Below are positions 35,830 through 47,989 of a DNA stretch of 64,000 nucleotides, one piece after another (position 1 is the stretch's first letter; every line of letters begins with the position of its first letter). Made by a program: the position numbers and the translations under genes. Location of the stretch: contig OY730198.1 of NCBI GenBank assembly GCA_963422505.1, forward strand, positions 91,185,748 through 91,249,747, in the 5' to 3' direction. This stretch comes from Pseudognaphalium luteoalbum (Eukaryota; Streptophyta; Magnoliopsida; Asterales; Asteraceae). Below the pieces are notes generated by a model, which did not search any database, was not told the origin of the DNA, and was given only the letters and a program-made list of their open reading frames with translations.

Positions 35830-36549
35830 TTTTTTGGTGGTGGAATATTGTTTAATTTGTGTATGAATATGGTTTTTTTTGTGAAGTGGAAGTGGGTTAA
35901 AGATTGTGTTAAAAGTGATGTATATATATTGTAAATATATTGAGTGAAAGTTTGTTAAAATTTGGTGTGTATATGATATGTATATATAGTGGTGCACAAA
36001 ATGGTGGTTGTGGTTTTTTTTTTGGCTACTGTCCCCAACCCCCAACGGATACATCTTTTTTTTTTTTTTTTTTTTTTGCTAGCCGTTGAAGCAAACGGAC
36101 AAAAAAGAGAGAAAGCGACGATTTTTTTTTCCTTCGGTAAACCGACGAAATCAAGCGACGTGAGGAAACCGACGCCCCGTGCCAATGGCGTCGGTTCCTT
36201 TCTGTTTGCCGACGGATCCAACCGACGCAGCGTTGGGAGGGGTCTTAGTAACTGTAATCAATAGTAAGCATAATAAAACATAAAATATTTGAAAATGAGT
36301 AAAATGATAGTAATTTCTGATAATTATAAAGTATACAAAAAATATGCAAATTTTATTAACTACCTCTTCCAAATTCTGAAAAATTGAAAGTACAACATAC
36401 TTTACGGTAGCTCTTGACATTTGAGAATTTGATGCGTTCTCTTTATCTTTACCATATTCCGAAATGTTTTGTTTTTTCTTTCTAATAATTTGAAGACGAT
36501 GATCTCTAGCTTCTTTGCTGCTGTAACGAAACATTTTGGAGATTTTAAA

Positions 36550-37640
36550 AAACAGGTGGATAAATGTTCATTGTCCCAAAAAGAGGACATCGACAAAGGT
36601 CTTATATATGAAAGTATTGGTAATTAAAAATTTGGAGGGAAAAATTTAGAATTCTAACAGCATGTAATTAATAATTTTTCATAATAATCACTGGTACGAT
36701 TCGCTTAGATACGATTCGCTTACATCAGGTATCACCGCAATCTATCAATTTCATCTTCAAAGTCAAGCAAAACAAAACGATTTTATAAAATATTTAAAAA
36801 TTTCATCCAACCTTATGTTAATCAGTTACGTTCTTTCAAGTGAAGTTTGCTTATTCGCCAAACACTTAACCTGCAACACCAGATACACATAAGGTTAATC
36901 CAACAAAAAAGTTTAAAAATCTCAAACCAAGTGCACTTAATTATACACGAAAGTATGATACCAGTTATGACCTCAAAATTGTAGTAATTTAACAAACACT
37001 TGGTAAATTATAATCACAGACATACCTTAAAGAACTCCTAGATTGTAACATCACAATAGTCATATACCAATTAACCCCTCAAAGACGATATCATTCAATC
37101 ATTTCATCTAACACTTAGTGTGCATCAAAATGTTATGCTATGCTTTTCACGGCATCAATATGTTGAAACATCAAATGAATAAACGAAATAAAAACGTTCA
37201 ACCTTATAAACAAATAAAATTCAATTACAAACAATTTTATTTCATCAAATCATAGAGAATAAGTAAGCAAAAATATAGCAGACCTTGTTTTCCTAAATTG
37301 CAATAAAAGGCACTCCACAAAGCTTCAGGCATTTCGAAATGGAGCAAAAAAGAACCCTAAAACACCCAAAATGAAGTGCATTAGGCTACATATTGCTAAT
37401 TGGAGTAAATACTCATCAACAAAAGCCACTGCCTACCGGTGATAAACTGATGATTTCGAATTGTATTAATTAATAACAATTTTAAAACTAACAGTAAATT
37501 CAACAACAAATCTTTTAAATTAATCAATTAGCAACATAAATAAACAACTTGAATCATCAAAATCAATCAAAATATTTCTGATATTTAAAATAAATATAAA
37601 AATAAATGAATAATATTAATGGAAATGCAGCCAACAATTA
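36550..37640. other. No supported gene
   Basis: AT-rich sequence. If the Helitron ending at 43092 exists as inferred, its 5' end (A|TC) should lie in or near this stretch, but I could not place it. Confidence 0.4.
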
Positions 37641-37847
37641 AGAATTGACCGGACCTGGAGACACCTGAACCGGACTCGGCGGACTTAACGCTTGTGGCGG
37701 AGCCGCCACATTCGGAGGTGCAACTACAGAAATCGGCGGCGATGGATTAGTAACCAACAGTGGCGGAATTGAAGCTTCCGGTGACGCTGGTGGTAATGGA
37801 GGTGACTTATTCACAGCAGGATCGGATGGATTAGGATCAGGTAACGA
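37641..37847 (-). CDS. Proline-rich open frame, possible last exon
   Basis: About 69 codons ending at TAA read as a proline/serine/alanine-rich sequence with PPLPPASPEA, PSPPISVVAPP and SPPSPVQVSPGP. There is no ATG in this frame; it opens right after a CTTCCAG acceptor, so it would be a 3' exon with its start further right (up to about 38060). The composition resembles cell-wall or receptor proline-rich linkers but no family can be named. It may be chance sequence. Confidence 0.3.
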
Positions 37848-38305
37848 AGGAAACGCCAACCTGGAAGATCCATAATTTCAATAAGAGGATGAGGATGATG
37901 AAATGATTCGGAAGATCACGGAGTGCTATTGTGATGTTGAAGGATGAAATGAGTAGAGAAAGAAGGTGAATCAGACTCTTGAATTAATATCTTTCCTTTG
38001 TTACTTCGTTATCCACTCTACCGGAGTAAGCAACCCTACAGACAAAAAGATAGAAGTCCTATGATGCTACAGACCCTGTGATTTTGTATGTCACACAATG
38101 TTATTTAATAACAGAGACTAAGTACTGATTGCAAAGTGTGTAATTGTTTATTGGTTGGTTATTCACTTACTTACTGGAAAGTATCAATTTAGGGTGGGAA
38201 AATGTACAACGTGAGTAAATTTGATGAAACAAGACATTGCTAGCGCCGGATGGTGATGTTTTCTCCTTCGATTTTGATTTCTCTTCAATTTCTTAGATCA
38301 TCTTA

Positions 38306-39967
38306 ATGGATAAATTCCCTCAATTTCAGGTGGATTTGACTTTATTTACCATACTCTTTTTCATCATCTTTCTAAGTCTTTTTTTTCAATATCGTGAACT
38401 GAATTCGCAAACCAGATCGATTAGATCATTTGCGTTTTCTTCGATTTAGTTTATGTTTTGTAATCCTGATTAGGGTTTGTGAGCATGTACACGCCCTCTC
38501 CACATGTGTTTGATGTATAAAATTTTTAATGGAGATTTATAGCACATTGGCTGCTCTTTAAATTGATTGTATGTGGTCATGCGTTTGAAAGGAGATGCCC
38601 TATTTATTATACGGTTGAATAGGTGCTTGCTGTAATGCTTGATTACGTTTATGTTTAGATGGTTCTTTGTTGGTTGCTATTTCAAAGATATTGTTTTTAT
38701 TGTTATTAGTTTGTAAATTGTTATGTATAGGCTGTGAAAATTGTGGTCTGAGCTCAAAATGGGGAAAGTGTTTGTGGAGAGATGCAGACAGCAGTGGTCA
38801 TGGAGAGAAGATATATGCATCTGTGCTCGTTGAATTGTCAGTGTTTTGGTAATAATATAGTCGTTTACAATAATTGTCCCTGAGATCCATGTATCCATCT
38901 GAAATATTTGGTAATTTACTTTTAAACTGTTGTTCTTATGATTTTGTTAAATATTGCAATTATTACTGGGCTTTCATTGGCTCTCGGAGTGTTGAAGAAG
39001 CTTGAAATGGATGAGGAGTAACTAAGGAATGTTGAGGTATTGTTATCCTTAATTGATATTTTGATTATCTGATATTCACGTGTCTGGTATGTGCAAGAAT
39101 TTATGGTCAACTGATTTTTTATATACAGGCAACCGGAAAAGATTTCTCCATTGATCTGGTTAAGAGCAATAGGCCATCCGTGCTTAGTTTATTTATTCGC
39201 AAGGTAGCGTTTATGTACAATCACTATTGATGTAGTAATCATTTTTCAATGACTGTCTATGGGTCAACCCAAGTCGTCCTGACCCATTTTGACCAGTAGG
39301 AAAGAAATTACCCATTTTTACATGTCACCTAACCTACATGTCAAGCCCGTCCTACCATCTTTGCTACTGTCGTTGTTAATTAACACATGGCAAATATATT
39401 ATAAGGTCAATTTATGATATTATCCCTTTGGCTTATGCCATCTGTTCATACTACTTGCCATATTCTGAACCTGAAACTTTAAGGTCAATTACAAGTAAAT
39501 ATTTTTTTATGTGTACGTTAGAATCCTAAAGCTAAAAAAGGGGTTGAAGGTCCTTACCTATTATGGTTTTAATGTAAATTCACTAATTAAGGGAGGTGAA
39601 GTTTAATTTTGGCCCTTGAAATGATTGATGGCCTATTCCATGAAATGTGGTTGCTGATCAAGATGAAAGGATGATCAGGTTTGAATAATACATAACAAAA
39701 CCTTTCTAAACTTTTAGGATATTCAGTTATAACCGATTGTTACAAAGTGATTTTTCTCCTTTTCTGTGATTTCCAAATTATCTGAGTACTCCTAAGCTCA
39801 AACTGCAGTATGACATTATTTTCGGGATTGAGTTAGCGAGTCTCAGTTTAGTCAAGTACTCAATAACGACCTTGGATGGATTATGCAATTAGAAAACTAA
39901 TTCTATTTTATGGTGTTTTTTTATATATCAGGACTTGGTTGATCAGTTAACTGAAAAAACAGCTTAG
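38306..39967 (+). pseudogene. Small multi-exon membrane-protein gene with an in-frame stop
   Basis: The pieces have good splice sites. ATG at 38306 opens MDKFPQFQVDLTLF. A middle exon of uncertain start reads IITGLSLALGVLKKLEMDEE and ends at a donor at 39036. The third exon, 39129-39203, reads ATGKDFSIDLVKSNRPSVLS plus LFIRK. The last, 39932-39967, reads DLVDQLTEKTA and stops. All join in phase 0. A hydrophobic helix followed by a charged tail suggests a small membrane protein of roughly 80-90 residues; I do not recognise the family. A TAA at 39019-39021 follows EMDEE, where CAA would restore the frame into LRNVE, so one transition breaks it. I also see no clean acceptor before the middle exon. 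It could be a decayed or captured copy of a gene that is intact elsewhere. Confidence 0.45.
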
Positions 39968-40208
39968 TTTCAATGTCAGATCGGAAATGCCATGAGAGTT
40001 GTGTTGATCCATATGGGCTTCTATGCATAGGTGTTGCAGCCTGTATGTTTTTGTGCATAGGTCTTATATTTGTATATTATTAACAGACTATTTATGTTTA
40101 GACCCCAAAACTAATATTGTTTACCTATTTTTGTACCTTGAAATAAAAAGGGTCATCTACTTGAGATGGCGTGTACTTTCTTTATAGCATCTTAACCTTT
40201 ATGGACAG

Positions 40209-41296
40209 GTACCGGAGGATCTTTCAGAGTATTTACTTAAGCTAAAGAGAACCAAATGGAGTTAGAGAAGTCATGGGAATCAGTGAAGATCACTCAAATT
40301 TTTCCGAACGTCACACTAAAAATGTAAATGGTTCCATTTGTCAATAGAGACGGCAGTGCTTTAGACCTACGTGGCGGGTTAGAGAGCACATAGCATTTTT
40401 TTGATTAGAAATCTTCAGTTTCATATCCAGGTAGGATTCATATGAACCAAACACCTTTTAACATGATTCAGGGAGCATATATGTATTAGTGTATTACTGC
40501 TTTATCAATTCTTTTGGGTTTGTTTTAGCCTATCCTGACCTGTTTAGAATAAAACTCTATGGAGTATTTGTGTGATTGTTTGGATTTCTTTAGCATAAGT
40601 AATGACTTTTCATGTGGATGTGATAGAATCTCAATGGAATGTATTACAAACTCATATAGAGGAGTCACGTGATTTTGCTGAGTTGGTCGATTTCCATCAA
40701 GAGTGAGTAATGATTAGTGTTTTGTTTTCTTCCGTCATCTAGAATATTGTTATGAAAAAAATGTTTCACTTGATCAGTACGATTAATAATTTCTTTCAAA
40801 TTATGTCCAGATGCTTGTCAGCTTTGATATCAGAATCGTTTCTGGATATTTGTGCGGTATCAAGGATATTGGATGGAATTATGAAGCTCTGCTTGCGGTT
40901 CTGCTGGAAAATTGAGAACCTGGACACCACACCAACAAATTGGGACGTTTAACTGAGGTAGTTTTTATACCGGGTTTCTGAAGAATGAAAATAGTTTAGA
41001 ATCTGTTTTCGCGTTTGGTTTTGTTATATGCACGACTTTAACAAGTCAAACTCCGGAGTATACACAATATTGCGTAGTAGTAGGCTGGCAGTCAGCGAAC
41101 TCCTTTCCTTAGGTGTTTCCTTTTACGGCTAAACTTCAATTCTTTTTTTGAGGTATCAACCGTTAATAATTATGTACTCGAGTTAGATTACCAAATTTAG
41201 GTGTATGACTTTTGTGTCCAATGTCAACAGCAAACAGCTCAAGAAGTAATGAACGTTGTCAAGCCATGCCCAGCAATCCCTCCGCTGCAACAATAG
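40209..41296 (+). pseudogene. Gamma-tubulin complex component 4 (GCP4), 3' part, degenerate
   Basis: Four segments match the C-terminal part of plant GCP4, which nucleates microtubules with gamma-tubulin. Segment 40209-40430 has MELEKSWESV, RRQCFRPTWRVREHIAF and IRNLQFHIQ. Segment 40614-40702 has VDVIESQWNVLQTHIEESRD and FAELVDFHQ. Segment 40811-40957 has SALISESFLDICAVSRILDG and KLCLRFCWKIEN. Segment about 41229-41296 has TAQEVMNVVKPCPAIPPLQQ and a stop. Damage includes a frameshift after LKRTK, an in-frame TAG before RRQCF, a frameshift in a T-run, a CAT instead of CAG acceptor at 40613, a frameshift near 40948, and loss of the exon before the last. The upstream two thirds of the gene is absent. 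Confidence 0.85.
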
Positions 41297-41988
41297 CCAA
41301 ATCTAGCATGTGATATGCTAACAGGTACCGCAATGCAGTAATCAAGTGTCTACTATAAATGGGTCATAATTACAACCCCTATAAAATACTTACTCTATCA
41401 TATGGAAATTGCAATGGTTAGACCAGGGGTGAGGGGTCGTAGTTTTAGACACACGTCTTGAGTCTTAATTATACACCAACTGTTGTAGTGATAAATAATA
41501 GAATTACGCAAATACTATATCTGTCCCATTCTAAGTGTCCTCTTTGAAAATACACAGTTTTGAAAATGTGCAATCATTACACTGTCCAGTAAAATCTTTT
41601 ATTTCTCATCTATATGTAGAAACTTTTTTGATTGGTTGTAACATCAAAGTTGACATTAGCCTGCTTGGCTAGCTGGTTTTGAGGTTGGTATGGAATTCTT
41701 TCACATCGTTTTGTACTTTGATATATTAATATATTTCCACCGGGGTAATCCCCAAAGTAATAAAATATATCAAAGTTGACACTTATTTGGGACAACCCAA
41801 TTTAGCTAATTTGCTATGAATAGCTAGAGTGGAACTGACGGGTAGCAATAATTGTAGCTTGAATTCCTTCTAAAATTAGAAATGTTGTATGTAGTAACTT
41901 TCATGGGATGGAGTATGAAGTAAAAAGAGAAGATGAACATGTTTGCAGTGAAAAATGAAAACTTTAAATACCGAAGTTGATTTGTATG

Positions 41989-42108
41989 TAGGATTACCTT
42001 TGTTAGGATTACCTTTTAAACTCACTTTATGCTATAGTGTATTATGTGTAGGATTACCTTTGTTAGGATTACCTTTTAAACTCACTTTATGCTATAGTGT
42101 ATTGCTAA
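41989..42108. repeat. 60-bp tandem duplication, two copies
   Basis: A 60-bp unit starting GTAGGATTACCTTTG is repeated once, nearly exactly. Each unit itself contains two GTTAGGATTACCTTT-like words. Confidence 0.9.
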
Positions 42109-42109
42109 C

Positions 42110-43060
42110 TACAGTATATTCGTGATGAACATAATGTTCATATGTAAACTGAGATATGATCTTCCTATGTATAACAGAGTAGTACATTAATCAGATGTTT
42201 CAATTAACGCAATCATCAAATTCACTTGAAAACTTATTTATGAAAAAAATTTCACCCACTAACTTGTTTTTTTTCTTTCTTTTTTTACGACATCTAATAT
42301 CATGCCAGAGCTGGTCGAAACATTAGAGCATCACATAAGTGTTGTTTTTGCCACCTACAGATAATAAGATCATTGAGCTCTCATGAGTGAAGTGTACGAA
42401 CAATAAAAGGTAATACATTTTTTGGCTCTCTTGCGTTAGGCTAATTTTTCACCATAAATAATGCATTCATTTACAGGACTACGCTGAGGATTAGTTAGCT
42501 CTTGAAGAAATAATGAAGAAAGAAGTTGAAAAAACTAAGAAAGTCTCAGCAAAGCAAGTATATCGTCAAATCGATTAAAACGAACATCAACATGCTTATT
42601 ACGAGAGATATTGTCGAATTGAATCGTTTAAAAACTCAGTGACCAATGTTTTTATATCTTTTATTTTAAGAATGTTCGGTCCTTAGTGATTCATGATACT
42701 ATGAATCTTTATGTTACTCAATTTTATCTTATCTTATTGAAGCTATATTTTATTTACAGTTACGTGTTTAACAATATAAAACAAATATGTGGTTTGATAG
42801 TCAACGGTAAAAAATAAAGCGCTTGGAATGGTAGTAAATCAATACATCAAGCGAGATCAAGCGATGTTATAAAACATTACCTTTGTATTTTTGGTTTATG
42901 TATAATTCTGATTATATATGTGCAAAAATGGTTTATTTTTCTATCACGGACGGTTGATGCATGTAAGTATTGTTATATGCTTTGGTTTTCTCCCGACTTA
43001 TATCATTCTAGAATCTAACCTATCCCTTTATAAGCAACATTTTTTGGTATAACCAATTTA
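42110..43060. other. Anonymous sequence before the Helitron end
   Basis: AT-rich. At 42476-42560 a short reading (EEIMKKEVEKTKKVSAKQ) looks exon-like but cannot be assigned. Confidence 0.3.
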
Positions 43061-43067
43061 TTCGGCC

Positions 43068-43092
43068 CGCAAAATTGCGAGTTATGATCTAG
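43068..43092 (+). mobile_element. Helitron 3' end (plus strand)
   Basis: CGCAA-AA-TTGCG hairpin, then AGTTATGATCTAG, then a host T at 43093. The same terminal sequence occurs inverted at 50283, so the two are copies of one Helitron family. The body would extend left, over the GCP4 and small membrane-protein fragments, which lie in the same orientation. Confidence 0.7.
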
Positions 43093-43239
43093 TAGTATTA
43101 AGTATTAACCCGTTTAAAATAAGTTAGAGTTCCAACAAAATGAGCAGAGTTTTTCAAAAAAAACATCTTTTGTTCTAAAATATTTATTTGTCTAAAACTC
43201 ACAAAATAAATAATAAAATTATTGCAAATATATTTTAAG

Positions 43240-43498
43240 TGTTGTAATTTAACTATAATTAAGGCTCTATTAGCAATATAATATAAGAACTTTTTAAGTA
43301 GGAAAGGAAGAACAAGATGGAGAGTATAAAGATACTACTAATGAAAGTGTATCATGAGGTGCAATTTTCTCATCCAACTAATGTAGTATTTATTCTACTT
43401 GCATACACTATACAATTCACATTTTGGGGTAATTAGGGGGACAAGTTACTAACACATTATTGATCTAGCATTGACAAAAGTGACAACCAAATATAGGC

Positions 43499-43535
<37 letters not shown>

Positions 43536-43542
43536 CATAACA
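43240..43542 (-). repeat. 3' LTR of the copia element
   Basis: TG...CA ends as read on either strand. Compared with the other LTR there are about seven substitutions over some 285 bp, plus a longer AT microsatellite here. Confidence 0.9.
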
Positions 43543-43551
43543 CTCCCCCTT
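43543..43551 (-). other. Polypurine tract of the copia element
   Basis: Minus-strand AAGGGGGAG directly abuts the 3' LTR and is the expected plus-strand primer. Confidence 0.8.
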
Positions 43552-43699
43552 GGTTGTTACTTTTCAATGTAAAGTCAATTTTGATGTACTGCCTCGTTAA
43601 AAACCTTGCTAAAGAAAATCCAGTGGGAAAAAACTTTAGCTAAGGGAAAAAGAGTACAGCGTATAGTTGATTCCCCCTCATGTAGACAACCATAATGCA

Positions 43700-46600
43700 T
43701 TACATGTTTTGAACATGTCGCATTCCAATACTATGAACGTGTTTTCTGAAAATTGCAGTTGGAAGTGCCTTCGTGAAAAGATCTGTTGAGTTATTTCTAG
43801 ATTGAACATATTGCATCTTAATCTGATTATTCTTGATAAGGTCTTGAGTGTATGAAAAGAATCTTGGAGGTATATGTTTAGTTCTGTCACTCTTGATATA
43901 CCCTTCTTTCATTTGTGCAATACAAGCTGCATTGTCTTCGTAAATCACAGTTGGCATCTTTTCATTCTCTAGTCCGCATGAGGACAAAATGAGTTGTGTC
44001 ATTGACCTTAACCATACACATTCTCTACTAGCTTCATTCAATGCAATGACCTCAGCATGATTTGAAGATGTTACAACAAGTGTTTGCTTTTGAGAACACC
44101 ATGAAATTGCAGTGCCCCCATTCATGAATACGTATCCAGTTTGAGATCTACCTTTATGAGGATCATACAAATAACCTGCATCTGCATAACTAATCAATCC
44201 TTTCTTTGAATTATTAGAATAAAATAGACCTAAGTCAGTACTTCCACGTAGGTATCGAAATATGTGTTTGATCCCATTTCAATGTCTTTGTTGAGACATA
44301 GTTTGTGACAACAGATCTAGCTTTGCAATATGACTAGTGTAATTGTTATCATGTTGATATATTGGTTTAGATTTGTAAATTGATATTGTTTTGATATTAA
44401 TATTCGTTAAATATATTATTATGATAAAGTGTTAGACGAATATAGATTTTAACAATATATATACATATGCTGCGAGTCGAGTTATTTGTTTAGACGTTTG
44501 TTGCGAGTCGAGATCTCAAGTCGCAAGGCTTTGCGATGCGAGATGAGATCTGAACTCGCAGAACTCAACAGAAACAAACGAGCCGAGTTCATGGGCTTGG
44601 GCTGCGTAGCGAGTCGAGTCAACTCGCAGGCCCAGTGGCTGCGAGTTGAGACGAGATATATAAATGTTTTTGTACGTGAAAAACATAACAGAACTTTGAG
44701 AAAACTAATTGGAGATCAGGATTATTGCATTCGTGCGAACTCAGTATTTCCAGAGAAACAAATACTAAAGGCTAGGCTTTGACGTTAGTTCGTATAAAGT
44801 AAAGCAATTGGTTAACCTAAACGTGAACTAAATCGTTATTAGTAAGATAACACCGTATTGAGGGATTCCGCACCTTAATACTACAGATAACGAAGTTATC
44901 GATCCTAGAACTAGGGACTTACAGTCTTTTGGTTGGTGCTGAACTAAACCTTGCAAGCATGTTAACTGCAAAAGAAATGTCAGGTCGTGTACAATTTGTA
45001 AGATACATAAGTGCTCCAATAGCACTAAGGTATGGTACTTCTTGTCCAAGGACCTCTTCATTTTCTTCGTGAGGACGAAATGGATCATTGTCCACATTAA
45101 GTGATCTAACAACCATTGGAGTGCTTAAAGGTTTAGCATTGTCCATATTAAAACATTTTAATACCTTATGCGTGTAATTTGACTGATGAACAAGTATTCC
45201 ATTAGGCATGTGCTCAATCTGTAAACCAAGACAATATTTGGTTTTTCTAAGATCCTTTATCTCAAATTCTTTTTTCAAATGCACAATGACTTCATGGATT
45301 TCTTTATTCGTTCCAATGATGTTTAGATCATCAACATAGACAACAATGATCACAAATTCAGATGTTGTTTTCTTAATAAAGACACATGGATAAATAAGAT
45401 TATTTGTATATCCTTTACTCATCAAGTAATCACTTAAACGTTTATACCACATGCGTCCCGATTGTTTCAACCCATATAAAGATCTTTGTAGTTTGATGGA
45501 ATACATTTCTTTAGGTTTTGCACTTAATGATTTAGGCATTGTAAATCCATCTGAGATCTTCATATAGATATCACTATCTAATGATCCATATAGATAAGTT
45601 GTAACAACATCCATAAGATGCATTTCAAGATTTTCAGATACTGCTAGACCGAGCAAATATCTAAACGTGATTGCATCCATAACAGGATAATACATTTCTT
45701 CATAATCAATTCCAGGTCTTTGAGAAAAACCTTGAGCTACAAGTCTAGCTTTGTATCTTGTGATTTCATCTTTCTCATTTCGCTTTCTTATGAAAACCCA
45801 TTTGTACCCTATAGGTTTTATGGTTTTAGAAGTGAGGACAATACGACCAAAAACACTTCTTTTATTAAGCGAATTTAATTCCGTTTGTATTGCTTATTTC
45901 CATTTATTCTAGTCTTGTCTATTTTGACAATCCATGACGGATGTTGGTTCGGGATCATCATTTCCAACAATAATGTCACATGCAACAACATAAGAAAATA
46001 TTTCATCAACATTTTCCATTTCAACTCGATTCCACAATATTTTTGTGTGACCATAATTGATAGCAATTTCTTTATTGATGTCATTGACTTCCTCTCTTTG
46101 GGAAGTATCCACATTTTGTGTTTCTTCAAACACATCATTCGTATGGTCAATTGCATGTTCTAATCCTTTTCTTTTTCTAGGATTTTTATCCTTTGAACCA
46201 ATTGGTCTCCCACGTTTCAAACGTGCTTTAGATTCTTGAGTGACTTTATCGTTAGTTTGATCATTTGGAATTTCTACTCGAGTTGGAGCATTAGCAGCCG
46301 GTATATAAGATTTAGTCATTCTCTTTGTATCAGTAAATGCATCAGGTATATGATTAGCAATTTCTTGCAAGTGCATGATCCTTGAACTTCTGTTTCACTT
46401 TGCTTAGTGCGATGATCAAGATACAACAATGAAGGTTCACACCATGAAACATCCTTTTCTTGAGTTCTCTTTTCTCCTCTAAGTGCTGAGAAATTTTCCT
46501 CATTAAAATGACAATCAGCAAAACGTGCTGTAAAAAGATCACCTGTTGAAGGTTCAAGATACCTTATTATGGAGGATGTTTCATACCCAACATATATTCT

Positions 46601-47812
46601 CAATCTCCTTTGAGGATCCATTTTTGTACGTTATGGTGGTGCAATGGGAACATATACTGCACAACTAAATATTTTCAGATGAGATATATTTGGTTCTTGC
46701 CCAAAGGCAAGTTGTAGAGGAGAATACTTATGATATGTACTTGGTCTAATACGAACTAATGATGCACCATGTAAAATTGCATGTCCCCAAATGGACACTG
46801 GCAATTTTGTTCTCATTATCAATGGTCTAGCAATCAATTGGAGACGTTTAATCAATGATTCAGCTAAACCATTTTGTGTGTGTACATGAGCAACTGGATG
46901 TTCAACAACAATTCCCACAGACATGCAATAGTCATTGAATGCTTGAGATGTAAATTCACCAGCATTATCAAGTCTTACTTTCTTAATTGCATGATCAGGA
47001 AAATGTGCTATTAATTTTATAATTTGTGCAAGAAACTTTGCAAATGCCATATTACGAGTTGATAATAAACACACATGAGACCATTTGCTTGATGCATCTA
47101 TTAATACCACAAAGTATCTGAATGGTCCAGATGGTGGATGAATAGGTCCACATATATCACCATGAATTCTTTCAAGAAACTGTGGTGATTTCTTTTCAAC
47201 TTTAAGTGGTAAAGGTCTCACAATTAGTTTTCCAAGAGAACAAGATGTACATGAACTCATTTTATCATGTGAGACTTTTTGATCCTTAAATGGATGTCCA
47301 TGGGTACTTCCAATTATTCTCTTCATCATTGTAGATCCTGGATGACCTAACCTGTCATGCCATAAACTGATAATACTAGGATCACTATGTTTTTCTTTAA
47401 CTAGCATATGAGATTCTGCTACATTTATATGTGTATAATGTAAGCCATAATTAAGCATTGGAAATTTTTCTAACACATTATTCTTATCAGTAATGTGCAA
47501 ATATTTCTCATTTTCTGTAGTCACAAATTGATGATCATATCCATTAAGATATATGTCATTAAAACTCAACAGATTTCTCGTTGATTTTGGAGAGAATAAA
47601 GCATTCTCTACTAAAAACTTGGTACCATTTGGCAATGTAAATCTGGCTTTTCCAACTCCTTCTATCAAATTTGCAGGGCCTGATATTGTATGTATTATTG
47701 TCTTTGTTGGTTTCAATTCAGAGAAATATTCCTTAGATTTCAAAATAGTGTGCGTTGTACCACTATCTGGTATACATAGATTTTCACCATTTGCCTTTGT
47801 AATTAATATCAA
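43700..47812 (-). pseudogene. Copia pol polyprotein (protease, integrase, RT, RNase H), broken
   Basis: Protease active site PDSGTTH is near 47770. The integrase has an HHCC zinc finger (HDRLGHPG ... CTSCSLGK) and catalytic residues in GDICGP, LDNAGEF and NGLAESL. Reverse transcriptase has the YVDD motif near 45330 (VYVDDLNIIG) and spans about 45890-44930. RNase H lies at 44197-43700 (SYADAGYLYDPHKGRSQTG, YEDNAACIAQ). Breaks include a TAA after VPIAPP at 46630, a frameshift near 46375, a stop near 45912, and the solo LTR at 44289-44923 that separates RT from RNase H. It copies RNA to DNA and integrates it when intact; this copy cannot. Confidence 0.95.
44289..44923. mobile_element. Nested solo LTR (635 bp) with GTCTT target-site duplication
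   Basis: Begins TGTTGAGACATAG and ends GGGACTTACA. GTCTT (AAGAC on the minus strand) flanks both sides at 44284-44288 and 44924-44928. Removing it rejoins the pol frame at the usual copia position just after SSAPTKR. It contains several GCGAGTCGAG repeats. Confidence 0.85.
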
Positions 47813-47989
47813 ACTTCAAATATGAAAATATTATAATGAGTGTATATAAGTAATAAGAAGAATATAATAAAAGATACATCTTATTTCAGGAATATATTAC
47901 ATGAAATGAAAAGCTAGTCATGAAAGTGAAATAATAGTTAGGAAAACATAACTAATAAAAGGGAAATACGTCTATGAAAACCAATATAG

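Larger units (their letters stand above)
31925..36244 (-). mobile_element. PIF/Harbinger-type element, interrupted by a solo LTR
   Basis: The ends are GACCCCTCTCA and, inverted, GACCCCTCCCA. The flanks are TTA on both sides (31922-31924 and 36245-36247), the usual Harbinger target. Without the 2,195-bp solo LTR inside, it is about 2.1 kb. It carries only the Myb-like ORF1 gene and no transposase, so it cannot move by itself. It sits inside an exon-like block of the surrounding coding remnant. Confidence 0.85.
31033..36534 (-). pseudogene. Unassigned multi-exon coding remnant, possibly the N-terminus of a Helitron helicase protein
   Basis: With the Harbinger element removed, a series of exon-like blocks with splice signals reads on the minus strand. 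The first is 36534 to about 36368 (ARDHRLQIIRKKKQN, donor GAG|GTAGTT). Next comes 36259 to about 31840, split by the Harbinger insertion, then about 31641-31455 (SCYEARQKRLAIVSG). After that are about 31351-31186 (MTPTTPFNRNDTAVGHI, NYDALG) and 31087-31033 (TPISVLSPLS). At least one frameshift, at an A-run near 31510, breaks it. The polar, low-complexity character and the YDALG...LSPLS order remind me of regions ahead of Helitron helicase domains in plants, but no helicase motif is present to prove it. It ends just before the kinase exons at 31011. Confidence 0.35.

Noticed and set aside
46057..46239. Plus-strand open frames within the copia element
   Set aside because: Antisense to pol and without independent features.
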